Shown here: positions 1 to 8,282 of the stretch, piece after piece | How the letters are laid out: every line of letters starts with the position of its first letter | Position numbering within the stretch: the first letter of the stretch is position 1 | Made by a program: the position numbers and the translations under genes | Assembly (NCBI RefSeq): GCF_006385575.1 | Contig: NZ_CP041040.1 | Coordinates: forward strand, 124,001-188,000 | Direction of reading: 5' to 3' | Source: Microbacterium foliorum | GTDB taxonomy: Bacteria > Actinomycetota > Actinomycetes > Actinomycetales > Microbacteriaceae | DNA length: 64,000 nt | The notes under the pieces: generated by a model | The model's database searches: none | The model's input: the letters and a program-made list of their open reading frames with translations, nothing else | What the model was told of the DNA's origin: nothing

Positions 1-514
1 GAACTCGGTCGTGCTGGTGATCGGCACCGGCATCGCGGGCGCGCTGCTCGTGGGCGGAGAGCCCTACACGGCGGGCGGCTATGCGGGCGAGATCGGTCAT
101 TCGCCGATCGCCGACGGACCCGTGTGCGCGTGCGGCGCCCGAGGCTGCCTCGAGGTCGTCGCGTCGGCCGGTGCCATCGCGCGCCGTTATCGCGAGGCGA
201 CCGGCATCACCCCCGACGGCGCCAAAGACGTGATCGCCCGCGCCGCTGCCGGCGATCGGATCGCCTCGGAGATCTGGAACTCGGCGCTCGACGCCCTCAC
301 TCTGTCGCTCGCGCAGCTCACCGCGGTCATCGCACCCGAGGCGATCGTGATCGGCGGGGGGCTCTCCCGCGCCGGCGGAGCGCTCTTCGACGAGCTGCGA
401 GCCCGACTGGCTGAGCGGCTCAGCTTCCATCGCCTCCCCGAGCTCGTGCCCGCCGAGCTCTCGGGCAACGCCGGCATCCTGGGCGCGGCACTGCGCGCGA
501 GGGAGCTCGCATGA
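1..514 (+). CDS. ROK-family sugar kinase, C-terminal part (cut by window edge)
   Basis: The reading frame is open from base 2 to the stop at 512-514, so the N-terminus lies outside the window. What remains is the second half of a ROK kinase: a glycine-rich nucleotide-binding stretch (IGTGIAGALLVGG), the EIGH segment with the catalytic-zone histidine, and the family zinc-site pattern CACGARGCLE. ROK proteins phosphorylate glucose, N-acetylglucosamine, N-acetylmannosamine or related sugars in the cytoplasm; some relatives are repressors, but those carry an N-terminal HTH that cannot be checked here. Its stop overlaps the next start (ATGA), so it is the first visible gene of a translationally coupled sugar-phosphate operon. 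The substrate is unknown; an amino sugar or hexose is likely. Confidence 0.85.
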   Translation, partial: NSVVLVIGTGIAGALLVGGEPYTAGGYAGEIGHSPIADGPVCACGARGCLEVVASAGAIARRYREATGITPDGAKDVIARAAAGDRIASEIWNSALDALTLSLAQLTAVIAPEAIVIGGGLSRAGGALFDELRARLAERLSFHRLPELVPAELSGNAGILGAALRARELA

Positions 515-1452
515 TCCTCACCGTCACCCCGAACCCCGCCCTCGACCTCACCTGGCACGTCGAGCGACTCACTCTCGGCGAGACGCACAGAGCGGATGCC
601 GGTGCGGTGCGCGCCGGCGGCAAGGGGCTCAACGTCGCCAGGGTCGCGCACGCTCAGGGCGCCTCGGTGCTCGCGGTGTCGACTGCCGGTGGCCGCAGCG
701 GCGTCGAGCTCGCGGCTGAGCTCGGTGCCAGCGGGGTGCCTCACCGACTCGTGCCTGTGGTGGGAGCGACTCGGCAGAGCATCGCCCTGGTCGACGAGGC
801 GCTCGGAGACACCACGGTCGTCAACGAGCGGGGTATGAACCCGACCGATCCCGAGTGGGCCGCGCTGCTCGGCGAGGTCGTCGACGCTCTGCCCGGCGCG
901 CAGGTGCTGGTGATCTCGGGCAGCCTTCCGCCCGGGGCGCCCGAGACGCTGCTCCCTCTGCTGATCGGCACGGCGCGAGACGCGGGCGTGCCGGTGATCG
1001 TCGACACGTCCGGTCCTGCGATGTTGCACGCGGCGGATGCCGGAGCATCCGTGCTCAAACCCAACGCCGCCGAGCTCGTCGAGGCGACCGGCATCACCGA
1101 TCCGGTCGAGGGCGCCCGCTCGCTGATCGAGCGCGGCGTCGACCTCGTGCTGCTGTCGCTCGGCGCCGAGGGGATGCTCGCGGTCACGGCATCCGAGGTG
1201 CTGCACGCCCGCCTCGACGCTCCGCTCGCCGGCAACCCGACCGGTGCCGGTGACGCCGGAGTGGCCGCCTGCGCGGTGCTCTATGCCGACGGCATCCGTG
1301 ACCCGGCAGCCATTCTGCGACGCGCGACCGCCTGGTCGGCTGCCGCTGTGCTCATGCCGCTCGCCGGCGAGATCTCCGACGAGTGGGAGGCGCTCGAGCA
1401 GCGTCTGCTCGTCGCCCCCTACGACCCCACCGTTCGAGAGGACCCTCTGTGA
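511..1452 (+). CDS. PfkB-family hexose-phosphate kinase (1-phosphofructokinase / tagatose-6-phosphate kinase type)
   Basis: This is a 313-residue ribokinase-fold enzyme of usual length. It has the substrate motif GGKGLNVARVA at residues 36-46 and the C-terminal PfkB signature NPTGAGDAG at about 242-250, with D248 as the expected catalytic base. In the FruK/LacC subgroup such kinases make fructose-1,6- or tagatose-1,6-bisphosphate in the cytoplasm. The neighbours fit: a ROK kinase upstream (4-base overlap) and a class II bisphosphate aldolase downstream (overlapping stop/start), then a DeoR regulator. Sequence alone does not separate a fructose-1-phosphate from a tagatose-6-phosphate enzyme; the aldolase partner mildly favours the tagatose/galactosamine type of pathway. 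Confidence 0.85.
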   Translation: MILTVTPNPALDLTWHVERLTLGETHRADAGAVRAGGKGLNVARVAHAQGASVLAVSTAGGRSGVELAAELGASGVPHRLVPVVGATRQSIALVDEALGDTTVVNERGMNPTDPEWAALLGEVVDALPGAQVLVISGSLPPGAPETLLPLLIGTARDAGVPVIVDTSGPAMLHAADAGASVLKPNAAELVEATGITDPVEGARSLIERGVDLVLLSLGAEGMLAVTASEVLHARLDAPLAGNPTGAGDAGVAACAVLYADGIRDPAAILRRATAWSAAAVLMPLAGEISDEWEALEQRLLVAPYDPTVREDPL

Positions 1453-2312
1453 CCCTGGTCTCCGCCCGCGAACTGGTGACGGATGCCGCAGCACGCGGCA
1501 TCGGCATCGGCGCGTTCAACGTGATCCACCTCGAGACCGCCGAGGGGCTCGTGCGCGCCTCCGAGGCGGCGCACCTGCCGGTGATCCTGCAGATCTCGCA
1601 GAACTGCGCCGACTATCACGGCGGTCTCGAGCCGATCGCGCTGGCGACTCTCGCGATCGCCCGCCGGGCAGCGACGCCGGTCGCGGTGCACCTCGATCAC
1701 GCCGAGCGCCCCGAGCTCGTCGACGAGGCCATCGCCCTCGGATTCGGCTCGGTCATGTTCGACGGCGGCGCGCTGCCCTACGACGAGAACGTGGCGATCA
1801 CGGCTGCCGTCGCCGAGCGGTCCCACGCGGCCGGCGTCTACATCGAGGGCGAGCTGGGCGAGGTCGGCGGCAAAGACGGCGCCCACGCTCCCGGAGTCCG
1901 CACCGACCCCGACGAGGCGCGGGCGTTCGTGGCCGCGACCGGCGTCGACGCGCTCGCCGTGGCCGTGGGTTCGTCTCACGCGATGACCGACCGCACGGCA
2001 TCCCTCGACCTCGAGCTGATCTGCCGGCTGCGCGAGGCGCTGCCCGTGCCGCTCGTGCTGCACGGCTCGTCGGGCGTCGCGGATGCCGTGATCGCCGACG
2101 CCGTGCGCGCGGGAATGACCAAGATCAACGTCTCGACGCACCTGAACGGGTTCTTCACCCGGGCGATCCGCTCGACGCTCGACGCCGACGAGAAGCTCGT
2201 CGACTCGCGCAAGTACCTGTCGCCGGCGCGTGAGGCGCTCGCCGGGGAGGCCGCGCGGATGCTGCGGCTGTTCGCCCTCGTGCCCGCCGGAGTTGCGGGG
2301 TTACCAGCGTGA
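1449..2312 (+). CDS. Class II ketose-bisphosphate aldolase (GatY/KbaY-like)
   Basis: The GTG at 1449 overlaps the upstream stop and gives 287 residues, typical for GatY/KbaY. The zinc-enzyme motifs are present: HLDHAE with catalytic D83 and zinc ligand H84, the loop GELGEVGGKDG near 135, GSSHAM with H177, and VLHGSSG with H205. The end of the protein carries the KINVSTHLN phosphate-binding segment. The reaction would be cleavage of tagatose- or fructose-1,6-bisphosphate to glyceraldehyde-3-phosphate and dihydroxyacetone phosphate. It follows the PfkB kinase that could make its substrate and precedes a DeoR regulator. An in-frame upstream start at 1383 would add 22 residues overlapping the kinase and is less likely. 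Confidence 0.88.
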   Translation: MTLVSARELVTDAAARGIGIGAFNVIHLETAEGLVRASEAAHLPVILQISQNCADYHGGLEPIALATLAIARRAATPVAVHLDHAERPELVDEAIALGFGSVMFDGGALPYDENVAITAAVAERSHAAGVYIEGELGEVGGKDGAHAPGVRTDPDEARAFVAATGVDALAVAVGSSHAMTDRTASLDLELICRLREALPVPLVLHGSSGVADAVIADAVRAGMTKINVSTHLNGFFTRAIRSTLDADEKLVDSRKYLSPAREALAGEAARMLRLFALVPAGVAGLPA

Positions 2313-2331
2313 ACACGGGCAGGATGGTGAC

Positions 2332-3108
2332 ATGAAGCGCGCCGCCCGCCTGAATGCGATCCTCGACCTGCTGGCCGAGGACGGCGAGGTGAACGTCGAC
2401 GAGCTCGTCGAGCGCTTCGGCGCCTCGGCCGCCACCACCCGTCGCGATCTCGACTCACTCGCCGAGCAGCGTCTGCTCACCCGCACGCACGGCGGGGCGG
2501 TCGCGCACTCGGTCGCCTACGAGCTGCCGATCCGCTACAAGAGCCACCAGCGCGCGCACGAGAAGGAGAGCATCGCCCTGGCCGCCGCCGCGCTCGTCGC
2601 GCCGGGCATGGTCGTCGGGTTGTCGGGCGGAACCACCACCACGGCCATCGCCGCAGCGCTCGCCGCCCGAGACGATCTCGCGGCGGGGCCCGGCATCACG
2701 GTCGTCACCAACGCCGTGAACATCGCCGCGCAGCTCGCGACACGGCCCGACATCAAGGTCGTCGTGACCGGTGGGGTGATCCACTCGCGCAGCTACGAGC
2801 TGGTGGGCCCGTTCGTCGAGCAGCTGCTGAGGGGTGTGCGGCTCGACATCGCCTTCATCGGAGTCAACGGGATGGATGCCGCGGCCGGAGCCACCACGCA
2901 GGACGAACGCGAAGCCGCGGTGAACCGCATGATGGCCGAGCGCGCCCGCCGTGCCGTGGTCGTCACCGACAGCAGCAAGATCGGCACGGTGGCGTTCGCG
3001 GCCGTCGGCGGCTCGGAGCTGTTCCCCGTGCTCCTGACCGACGACGGGGCGGATGCCGCTGCGCTCGCCGCGTTCCGCGACGCGGGCTACGAGATCCTGA
3101 CGGCCTGA
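2332..3108 (+). CDS. DeoR/GlpR-family transcriptional regulator
   Basis: The ATG at 2332 gives 258 residues, beginning MKRAARLNAILDLLAEDG, the usual DeoR N-terminal winged HTH (residues about 5-60, with AATTRRDLDSLAEQRLL as the recognition helix and wing). The C-terminal part is the DeoR sugar-phosphate sensor: GLSGGTTTTAIA near 98-109 and TNAVNIA near 126-132 are the phosphate-binding loops, and DSSKIG appears near the end. Family members are usually repressors released by a phosphorylated sugar. As the last gene of the kinase/aldolase cluster it probably controls that cluster. A strong hairpin follows the gene. Confidence 0.9.
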   Translation: MKRAARLNAILDLLAEDGEVNVDELVERFGASAATTRRDLDSLAEQRLLTRTHGGAVAHSVAYELPIRYKSHQRAHEKESIALAAAALVAPGMVVGLSGGTTTTAIAAALAARDDLAAGPGITVVTNAVNIAAQLATRPDIKVVVTGGVIHSRSYELVGPFVEQLLRGVRLDIAFIGVNGMDAAAGATTQDEREAAVNRMMAERARRAVVVTDSSKIGTVAFAAVGGSELFPVLLTDDGADAAALAAFRDAGYEILTA

Positions 3109-3133
3109 CCTGAGACCCGTGCAGACTCCTGGT

Positions 3134-3165
3134 GGGGGTGCCGCGACCCCTCTCGCGGCACCCCC
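3134..3165 (+). terminator. Strong intrinsic-type hairpin after the sugar operon
   Basis: A perfect 13-bp inverted repeat (GGGGGTGCCGCGA and its complement) with a 6-base loop lies 26 bases after the DeoR stop. It lacks a T-run, as is common for actinobacterial terminators. The rest of the gap up to 3329 holds no gene I can recognise. Confidence 0.75.
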
Positions 3166-3329
3166 GGAGTAGATGGTGTCCTGTCGTTCCCTCACACTCC
3201 CCAGTGCACGAGGGTTTCCCCAGTTCGACTGCGCCTCCCTCGCGCTTCGTTTCCGAAGCCCTTCGCTGGCACCTTCTGGAGATAAGGAGCGAGCCACCGA
3301 TGTTCTGATACATCGAGTGGAGAAAAGAT

Positions 3330-5828
3330 TCAGAGTCCGCTTCCGTGGCACTGGAACGGCGCACTGAGTCCGGTGGATTCGGATGCCGCGGCCAGCGCGA
3401 CGGCCGGTCGTGCACCGGCCGCCAGCTCGATGTGCACGGCGCCGAGCAGCTCGCAGGCGATGTCGTCTGCCACCACCACGGGTGCGGCGATGACACAGCC
3501 GGTGCCGGCGTGCAGCCAGACCCGCGTCATGCCCAGTGCCTCCTCGCCCCAGCGCACCGATGAGCGGCCCAGCTCGCACGCCGAGAGCACCACGGTGTCG
3601 GGCGCGCGCGAGATCAGGTCGACGTCGTAGCCGAACAGGGTGCCGTCGAAGAGCTCGAAGCCTGAGAACAGGGGGTTGTCGACCGCGTGGCGGCCGTGGG
3701 CGGCGATGTGCAGCACGTCGACCTGCTCGGCGAGCTCGGTGACGGCCGACACTCGCGCGCGCTCACCGGTGAGCAGCCGGGCGTCGGTCCACGCCTCGGC
3801 AGCCCGACGCACCTCCTCTTCGGCCCGCGCGACCCGAGGGCCGGTCGCGAATCCGGCCGTCGGACTCGCCGCCGCTGCGTCCTGTGCGCGTTCGGGCGCG
3901 GCGCGCGAGGAGTCCGGCAGCGGAGACGCCGACGACGAATCGGTTCGTCGAGGCGGCTCGCCGAGCAGACGCGACACCGAGGTCGCGATCGTGAACGGCG
4001 TTCCGCGCATTCCGGGGAGCATCGCCCAGGGGATGCCGCCGAGGATGCCGGGAACCGTCAGGGCGAGACGAGCAGCCCCACCCGACGCCGCGCGGGCAGG
4101 TGCGAGGAGTGCGTCGTCGAGCCGGCGCAGCCTGTCGTCGAGCGATCGCGCCACGACGGGGGCCATCGCGCCGCCACGAGTGAGGGCGGCCACGTCGAGG
4201 TCGGCGCGGAGTCCGTCGAGAGCGGCCTCGATGTGCGGCAGCGACAGCTCGACGATCGACGAACCGGATGCCGTCACCACGACGCAGAGCAGCTCCTCGC
4301 GCGTGAAGACATAGGCGAGGATCGCCGTGTCACCGTCGAGACGAGCCCTGGCCTCGAGCAGTCCGAGGCGCTGGTGGTTTCCACCGACACCGGTCGACGA
4401 CCACTGCCGGTCACGCACCCGATCCCGCAGCTCGCGTACACGCGCATCAGTCGTCCAGTCCGACCCGGCGAGCTCTGCGCGCAGCATCCGCAGTTCGGCG
4501 AGGTCGGCCGAGAGGTCTGCGTCATGCGGCGGGCGCACCGGAGCGACCTGCTGGCTCAGATGCCTGGCGCGCTCCGACCACTCGAACAGCACCTCGGGGT
4601 CGCGCGACCGGGCGGCGGCGGCGAGCCCCGTGAACATCAGCTCGGTGCCGTGCATCGCCACGGACGCCTGCAGGTCGAGCGCGCCGAACGACTGCTGCCA
4701 CGCGGTGAGCAGGTCGAGGCCCTCGGCTGCGGCACGGCGGGCGTCGGCATCCCTGCCTGCAGACGCCGCTCGTACCGCCCGCACCTCGTGAGCGCGCAGG
4801 CGCAGCGGAGTCGGGGCGTCGGAGGTGAGCCGCGGCATCCGCCCTCCGTCCGTGAGGCGCGCGGTGAGAGACAGGGCAGTGGCCTCGGTGCGGAACCCTC
4901 CGCGGGTGAGCGCTGCGGCGGTGCGCGCGAAGTCCTCGGCATTCGGCGCGGCCTTCGGGTGGGCGAGCAGCCGGGCCTCCAGCCGCACCGCCTCGGCCCG
5001 GGCGGCCCAGCTCTCACTCCCCAGCGCGGTGAAGCGACGGGATGCGGTCGCGGCTGCCCGCTCGGCAGCAGGGGCGTCGTGCCGCAGCAGCGATCGTGCG
5101 AGGTGGAACTCGGCTTCGCCGCGCGCCTGCCGCATCCGCTGTGCACCGAACCGCACCGCGACCGTGCCGAGCAGTTCCTCGGCCTCTGTCGTCAGGCCCG
5201 CATCGCGCAGCACCTCGGCGCGGTCGAGGTCGCTGATCGCTGCTGCGAGGTCGCTCGTGGCGGCCAGAATCGGCCTCGATCGGGTCATCAGCCCGAGCGC
5301 CGTCACGAGGTCGCCACCGAGCAGTGCGGCATAGCCGAGGTTGTGGCGGGCTTCGGCGAGTGGTGCGTCTGCCCCGTGCGCCTGATACGCGGCGATCGCT
5401 CGCTGCAGATCGGCCGAGCAGTCGTCGAGCCGGTGTCGCTGCATGCTGACGATCGAGCGACTCATCAGGCAGTTGGCGCTCTCGATCGATCCCTCGTCGA
5501 GACCGTCGATCGCCTTCGTGAGAAACAGGTCGGCCTCATCCAGGCGTCCGCCGTGCATGAGGAGCGTGCCCAGCTGCCCGTTCGCGAGGGCGATCGTCTC
5601 ATCGCTGAGGCCAGGGCGCGACAGTGCTTCACGTGAGAGCCGCTCGGCCTCCGCCGGCTGACCCGTCTGGGCGAGCACGTAGGCCATGGTCCCGTCGATG
5701 CGTGCGCGCAGATCGCTGTCGTCGGTGCGCGCGGATGCGGTCGTCAGAGCACGCCGCGCCTGCGCGAACCGTCGGGAGTTGGCTGCGTCGACGCCGCGCT
5801 GATGCAGCTCGAGAGCAGACAGGGGCAC
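3330..5828 (-). CDS. TPR-CHAT domain protein (caspase/separase-like cysteine protease)
   Basis: This is an 832-residue protein. Residues about 1-330 are helical tetratricopeptide-like repeats (ALELHQRGVDAANSRRFAQA, then repeated A/L/R-rich helix pairs). A linker of mixed helices follows, and the C-terminus is a CHAT domain with H711 in IAAHGRH and C751 in LSACELGRS, the canonical His-Cys dyad. No signal peptide or membrane segment is seen, so it should act in the cytoplasm. CHAT proteases are triggered by partner domains and cleave specific host proteins; the TPR part would be the sensor or docking module. The gene follows a subtilisin, a small protein and a sigma factor on the same strand, and it also seems to have its own leaderless promoter (GTG start, CATTCT 6 bases upstream). 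The function is inferred; the target is unknown. Confidence 0.85.
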   Translation of the reverse strand: MPLSALELHQRGVDAANSRRFAQARRALTTASARTDDSDLRARIDGTMAYVLAQTGQPAEAERLSREALSRPGLSDETIALANGQLGTLLMHGGRLDEADLFLTKAIDGLDEGSIESANCLMSRSIVSMQRHRLDDCSADLQRAIAAYQAHGADAPLAEARHNLGYAALLGGDLVTALGLMTRSRPILAATSDLAAAISDLDRAEVLRDAGLTTEAEELLGTVAVRFGAQRMRQARGEAEFHLARSLLRHDAPAAERAAATASRRFTALGSESWAARAEAVRLEARLLAHPKAAPNAEDFARTAAALTRGGFRTEATALSLTARLTDGGRMPRLTSDAPTPLRLRAHEVRAVRAASAGRDADARRAAAEGLDLLTAWQQSFGALDLQASVAMHGTELMFTGLAAAARSRDPEVLFEWSERARHLSQQVAPVRPPHDADLSADLAELRMLRAELAGSDWTTDARVRELRDRVRDRQWSSTGVGGNHQRLGLLEARARLDGDTAILAYVFTREELLCVVVTASGSSIVELSLPHIEAALDGLRADLDVAALTRGGAMAPVVARSLDDRLRRLDDALLAPARAASGGAARLALTVPGILGGIPWAMLPGMRGTPFTIATSVSRLLGEPPRRTDSSSASPLPDSSRAAPERAQDAAAASPTAGFATGPRVARAEEEVRRAAEAWTDARLLTGERARVSAVTELAEQVDVLHIAAHGRHAVDNPLFSGFELFDGTLFGYDVDLISRAPDTVVLSACELGRSSVRWGEEALGMTRVWLHAGTGCVIAAPVVVADDIACELLGAVHIELAAGARPAVALAAASESTGLSAPFQCHGSGL

Positions 5829-5834
5829 TGCACC

Positions 5835-5863
5835 AGAATGCCGGTATGTCTGGTCTCGCGGAA
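5835..5863 (-). promoter_or_regulatory. Candidate leaderless promoter of the TPR-CHAT gene
   Basis: On the minus strand TTCCGC (5858-5863) and CATTCT (5835-5840) are separated by 17 bases, and the GTG start begins 6 bases after the -10 box. This geometry recurs at many genes of the window. Confidence 0.4.
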
Positions 5864-5894
5864 GTCTTGCGGCCGCATCCGGCTCCCCGACCTA

Positions 5895-6029
5895 GGCCGG
5901 ATGGCTGATCGACGCCCGGATGGCTGACCGTACTGACCCTGTTCGGCAGCCACTCGGGGGATCTTCAGCCATCCGGCCGCCGTGCCGAGCCATCCGGCTT
6001 CCGTGCCGAGCCATCCGGCTGCCGTGCCG
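5895..6029. repeat. Inverted repeat plus three 21-bp tandem repeats between CHAT and subtilisin genes
   Basis: GGCCGGATGGCTGA (5895-5908) is perfectly complementary to TCAGCCATCCGGCC (5965-5978). The right arm continues into three tandem copies of AGCCATCCGGCNNCCGTGCCG at 5967, 5988 and 6009. The GCCATCCGG core also forms the repeats at 53.7-53.9 kb. This explains most of the 230-base gap; no gene is seen in it. Confidence 0.8.
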
Positions 6030-6058
6030 TCCCGGCCGACGTGCCGAGCCGGCCGCGG

Positions 6059-7633
6059 CTACCCGCCCGCCACCGGGGAGGGCAGTGTCTTCAGCACGGC
6101 GGCGACGGCCTTGGCCGCGGCACCCGCGGTGACACCCTGCGCAGGCACCGAGCCCAGCTGTGCGGCGATGCGACCCGCGACGTACGGCGCCGCGAACGAC
6201 GTGCCGCTCCAGATCGAGAAGCCTCCGCGATAGTCGTCGGGGTCGATCGTCTCGCGGCGCAACCCGTCGACATCCGCTCTCGTGGTCGCCTGCTCGCCTC
6301 CGACGAAGGCCGGTGACGTGCTGACCACGGCGGCGCCGGGCGCGTACACCTGCACCCACGGGCCGATGTTCGAGAACAGCGCGACTGACCTGGTCGAGGG
6401 ATTCAGGGCGCCGACCGACACATGCGGGGCATCCTTGTCGCGGGGGATGCCGTTGTCGGCTCCGGGCCAGGGCCAGAGGGATGCCGGGAAGGACGGACGG
6501 TCGATCGCATCGTTGCCCGCCGAGCACACCACCACGCACCCGAGCTCACGCGCCGCCGTCAGCAGGGCGTGCAGCGTCGTGCTGAAGAAGCCGTCCTTCG
6601 GCGTCTCGTGGTAATACCCGAGTGACAGATTGAGGACGTCGATCGGATGCCCTGTCGAGGGGTCCTCGCGGTGTCGCCGCAGCAGCTCGACGACCTGCGC
6701 GACCGTCGTCAGGAACGTGCTCTCGTCGATCACGCCGAGCGCTCCGGCCATGCGGATCGACAGGATGTCGGCATCCGGGGCCGTCTGGCGGATGATTCCC
6801 GCGATGAACGTGCCGTGCCCGGCGACCGCGTCGATCTCTCCGTCGAGCTGCCCGTAGAGGTCGGGGTAGCGCTCGGGATCGGCGTCGTCAGTGAGACCGA
6901 TCGGCACGCCGTCGAGCTCGATGTGCCGGGTGACGATGTCGTCCGGCAGCCAATCGTGCACGCCGCACCCTGTGTCGAGCACCGCAACCACCGGGCGGCG
7001 ACCTCGTTTCGGGGCGGCCGTGCGCTGCGGAGCCGGCCCGAGCCACGTCACCGGCTGGCGGGCGCCTCGCCCGGGCTCGAGGTAGTCGTCGCTGCCGCCG
7101 ACTCCTCCGCCCGCGCCGCGCACCGGGTTGGTGCGGCTGAACGGGTTGGTGCGGCTGAAGGGATTCGTGCGGCTGAACGGGTTGAGCCCGACCGGATCGA
7201 TCGACAGCACGTGCTCGAGGCTGGTCCGCGGCATCGGCGTGCCCGAGCTGCGGCGGGCGCGCTGCAGCACGCGCCACGCATCGGGCGGAACCGGAGACTC
7301 GCCGCGGGTCGGCTCGTCGGGGGTGGTCAGACGGGCGCGGAGGAAGCCGGGCACTCCTGGGACCAGCGGATCGGCCGCGCGGAGAGCATCCGGAGATTCG
7401 ATCTCGAGATTCCAGCCGAACGAGCCGGCCGCGTCGCGCAGCTCGCGGATCTCCTGGTCGTAGGCCTCCTGGCCGTTCTCCTGATCCTGCGTGATCAGCA
7501 GGCGCTCCTGCAGATACGCCGTGGGGAACGCCCTGACGCCGTCGACGGGTTCGACCGACGGATCGAGAGCCGTCCCCCGCCTGATCGATCCCTCAGCTCG
7601 GTCCTGCCAACTCCACCCCTTGGGCTGCTCCAT
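6059..7633 (-). CDS. Cytoplasmic S8 (subtilisin-like) serine peptidase with NPFSRT repeats
   Basis: This is a 524-residue protein with a complete subtilase triad: D220 in VAVLDTGCG, H273 in GHGTFIAGI and S479 in SGTSFAAP, with the oxyanion asparagine N374 in SAGN. Residues 1-150 form a charged helical pro-like domain. Residues 151-169 are three exact NPFSRT repeats followed by NP, then a glycine linker before the catalytic domain. There is no signal peptide, so unlike most subtilisins it should stay in the cell. It sits between the small protein and the TPR-CHAT gene, all transcribed from the sigma factor side. I infer that it is a zymogen in a protease relay with CHAT, the repeats being either a cleavage region or a docking tag. 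Degradative housekeeping is the alternative. Confidence 0.88.
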   Translation of the reverse strand: MEQPKGWSWQDRAEGSIRRGTALDPSVEPVDGVRAFPTAYLQERLLITQDQENGQEAYDQEIRELRDAAGSFGWNLEIESPDALRAADPLVPGVPGFLRARLTTPDEPTRGESPVPPDAWRVLQRARRSSGTPMPRTSLEHVLSIDPVGLNPFSRTNPFSRTNPFSRTNPVRGAGGGVGGSDDYLEPGRGARQPVTWLGPAPQRTAAPKRGRRPVVAVLDTGCGVHDWLPDDIVTRHIELDGVPIGLTDDADPERYPDLYGQLDGEIDAVAGHGTFIAGIIRQTAPDADILSIRMAGALGVIDESTFLTTVAQVVELLRRHREDPSTGHPIDVLNLSLGYYHETPKDGFFSTTLHALLTAARELGCVVVCSAGNDAIDRPSFPASLWPWPGADNGIPRDKDAPHVSVGALNPSTRSVALFSNIGPWVQVYAPGAAVVSTSPAFVGGEQATTRADVDGLRRETIDPDDYRGGFSIWSGTSFAAPYVAGRIAAQLGSVPAQGVTAGAAAKAVAAVLKTLPSPVAGG

Positions 7634-7668
7634 CGTGGGTCCTCTCCTCGCGGGCGAAGCCGCGTCCT

Positions 7669-7794
7669 GTGCGGGAGTTCCCGCGGTGTGTGCGGGATGC
7701 CCCGCGTTCCGTGAGAGAGATCCTGCGAGCTGCGGGAGTCGCCCAGCGGGTGGTGTGCGCGGGCCGTCCCGCGATGTGCGCGGGTGGTCCCGCG
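7669..7794. repeat. Four small tandem hairpin units upstream of the subtilisin gene
   Basis: Four degenerate units of about 20 bases, each of the form TGTGCGGGA-N-TCCCGCG, lie at about 7669-7688, 7687-7707, 7753-7774 and 7774-7794. Each can fold as a short GCGGGA/TCCCGC hairpin. They fill the 166-base gap between the small protein gene and the subtilisin gene, and could attenuate read-through or be a mini-satellite. Confidence 0.6.
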
Positions 7795-7799
7795 GTGGA

Positions 7800-8282
7800 T
7801 CACAACTCGAACTGCGGGGTCGTCACGGTTTGCTCCTGATCACCGACCGTCGTGTGGAGGCGCACGAGAGTCAGTCCGTGGGGCACATCGTCGAACATGA
7901 AGCGACCGGTGTCGTCGGCCGTCGTCGTGCGGATGTGCTCGCCCTGCGCGAGTTCGATCGCACCCGATGTCGAGTCGACCCAGCCGTCGACGCGGTGCGC
8001 GCCCGTCGCGGTGCGCGTGACGTGCAACAGGATGCTGGTGGTGCCGTCGCTGAACTGCAGGGTCAGCGCGTCGGCGTCACCGCGTACGGCACCGAGCGGC
8101 TCGTCGATGAGGGTGAGCAGCGCGTACTCCTCCGACAGGCCCTCGGCCGCGACGGTCGCGATCATGCGATCGATCAGGGCGGCGGGCATCGGATCGACGT
8201 TGCGCCAGAGTGAGCGCAGCTGCGCGAACAGCTCGGCATCCTCGTGGTTGTCGCCGCCGTGGGCTCCGTCGTTCTCGCTCAT
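7800..8282 (-). CDS. Conserved small protein coupled to the sigma factor (possible anti-sigma-like regulator)
   Basis: This is a 160-residue protein whose ATG overlaps the sigma factor stop by 4 bases, so the pair is translationally coupled. Residues about 1-55 are acidic and helical (AELFAQLRSLWRNVDPMPAA). The rest is predicted beta-rich, with a pattern (TTTADDTGRFMFDDVPHGLTLVRL) like carboxypeptidase regulatory-like or transthyretin-like modules. No membrane segment and no zinc-binding anti-sigma HxxxCxxC motif is visible. Position directly after a sigma factor and before two proteases makes it a natural candidate for a sigma-binding partner or proteolytic substrate, but the sequence itself does not prove this. 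Confidence 0.7.
   Translation of the reverse strand: MSENDGAHGGDNHEDAELFAQLRSLWRNVDPMPAALIDRMIATVAAEGLSEEYALLTLIDEPLGAVRGDADALTLQFSDGTTSILLHVTRTATGAHRVDGWVDSTSGAIELAQGEHIRTTTADDTGRFMFDDVPHGLTLVRLHTTVGDQEQTVTTPQFEL

Noticed and set aside
2455..3579. Long open frame on the minus strand across the DeoR gene and the gap
   Set aside because: It is antisense to DeoR, has arginine/glycine-rich composition typical of a shadow frame in GC-rich DNA, and shows no family motif.
4274..4791. Short open frames antisense to the TPR-CHAT gene
   Set aside because: They are serine/arginine-rich shadows without ribosome binding sites, inside a clear coding region.
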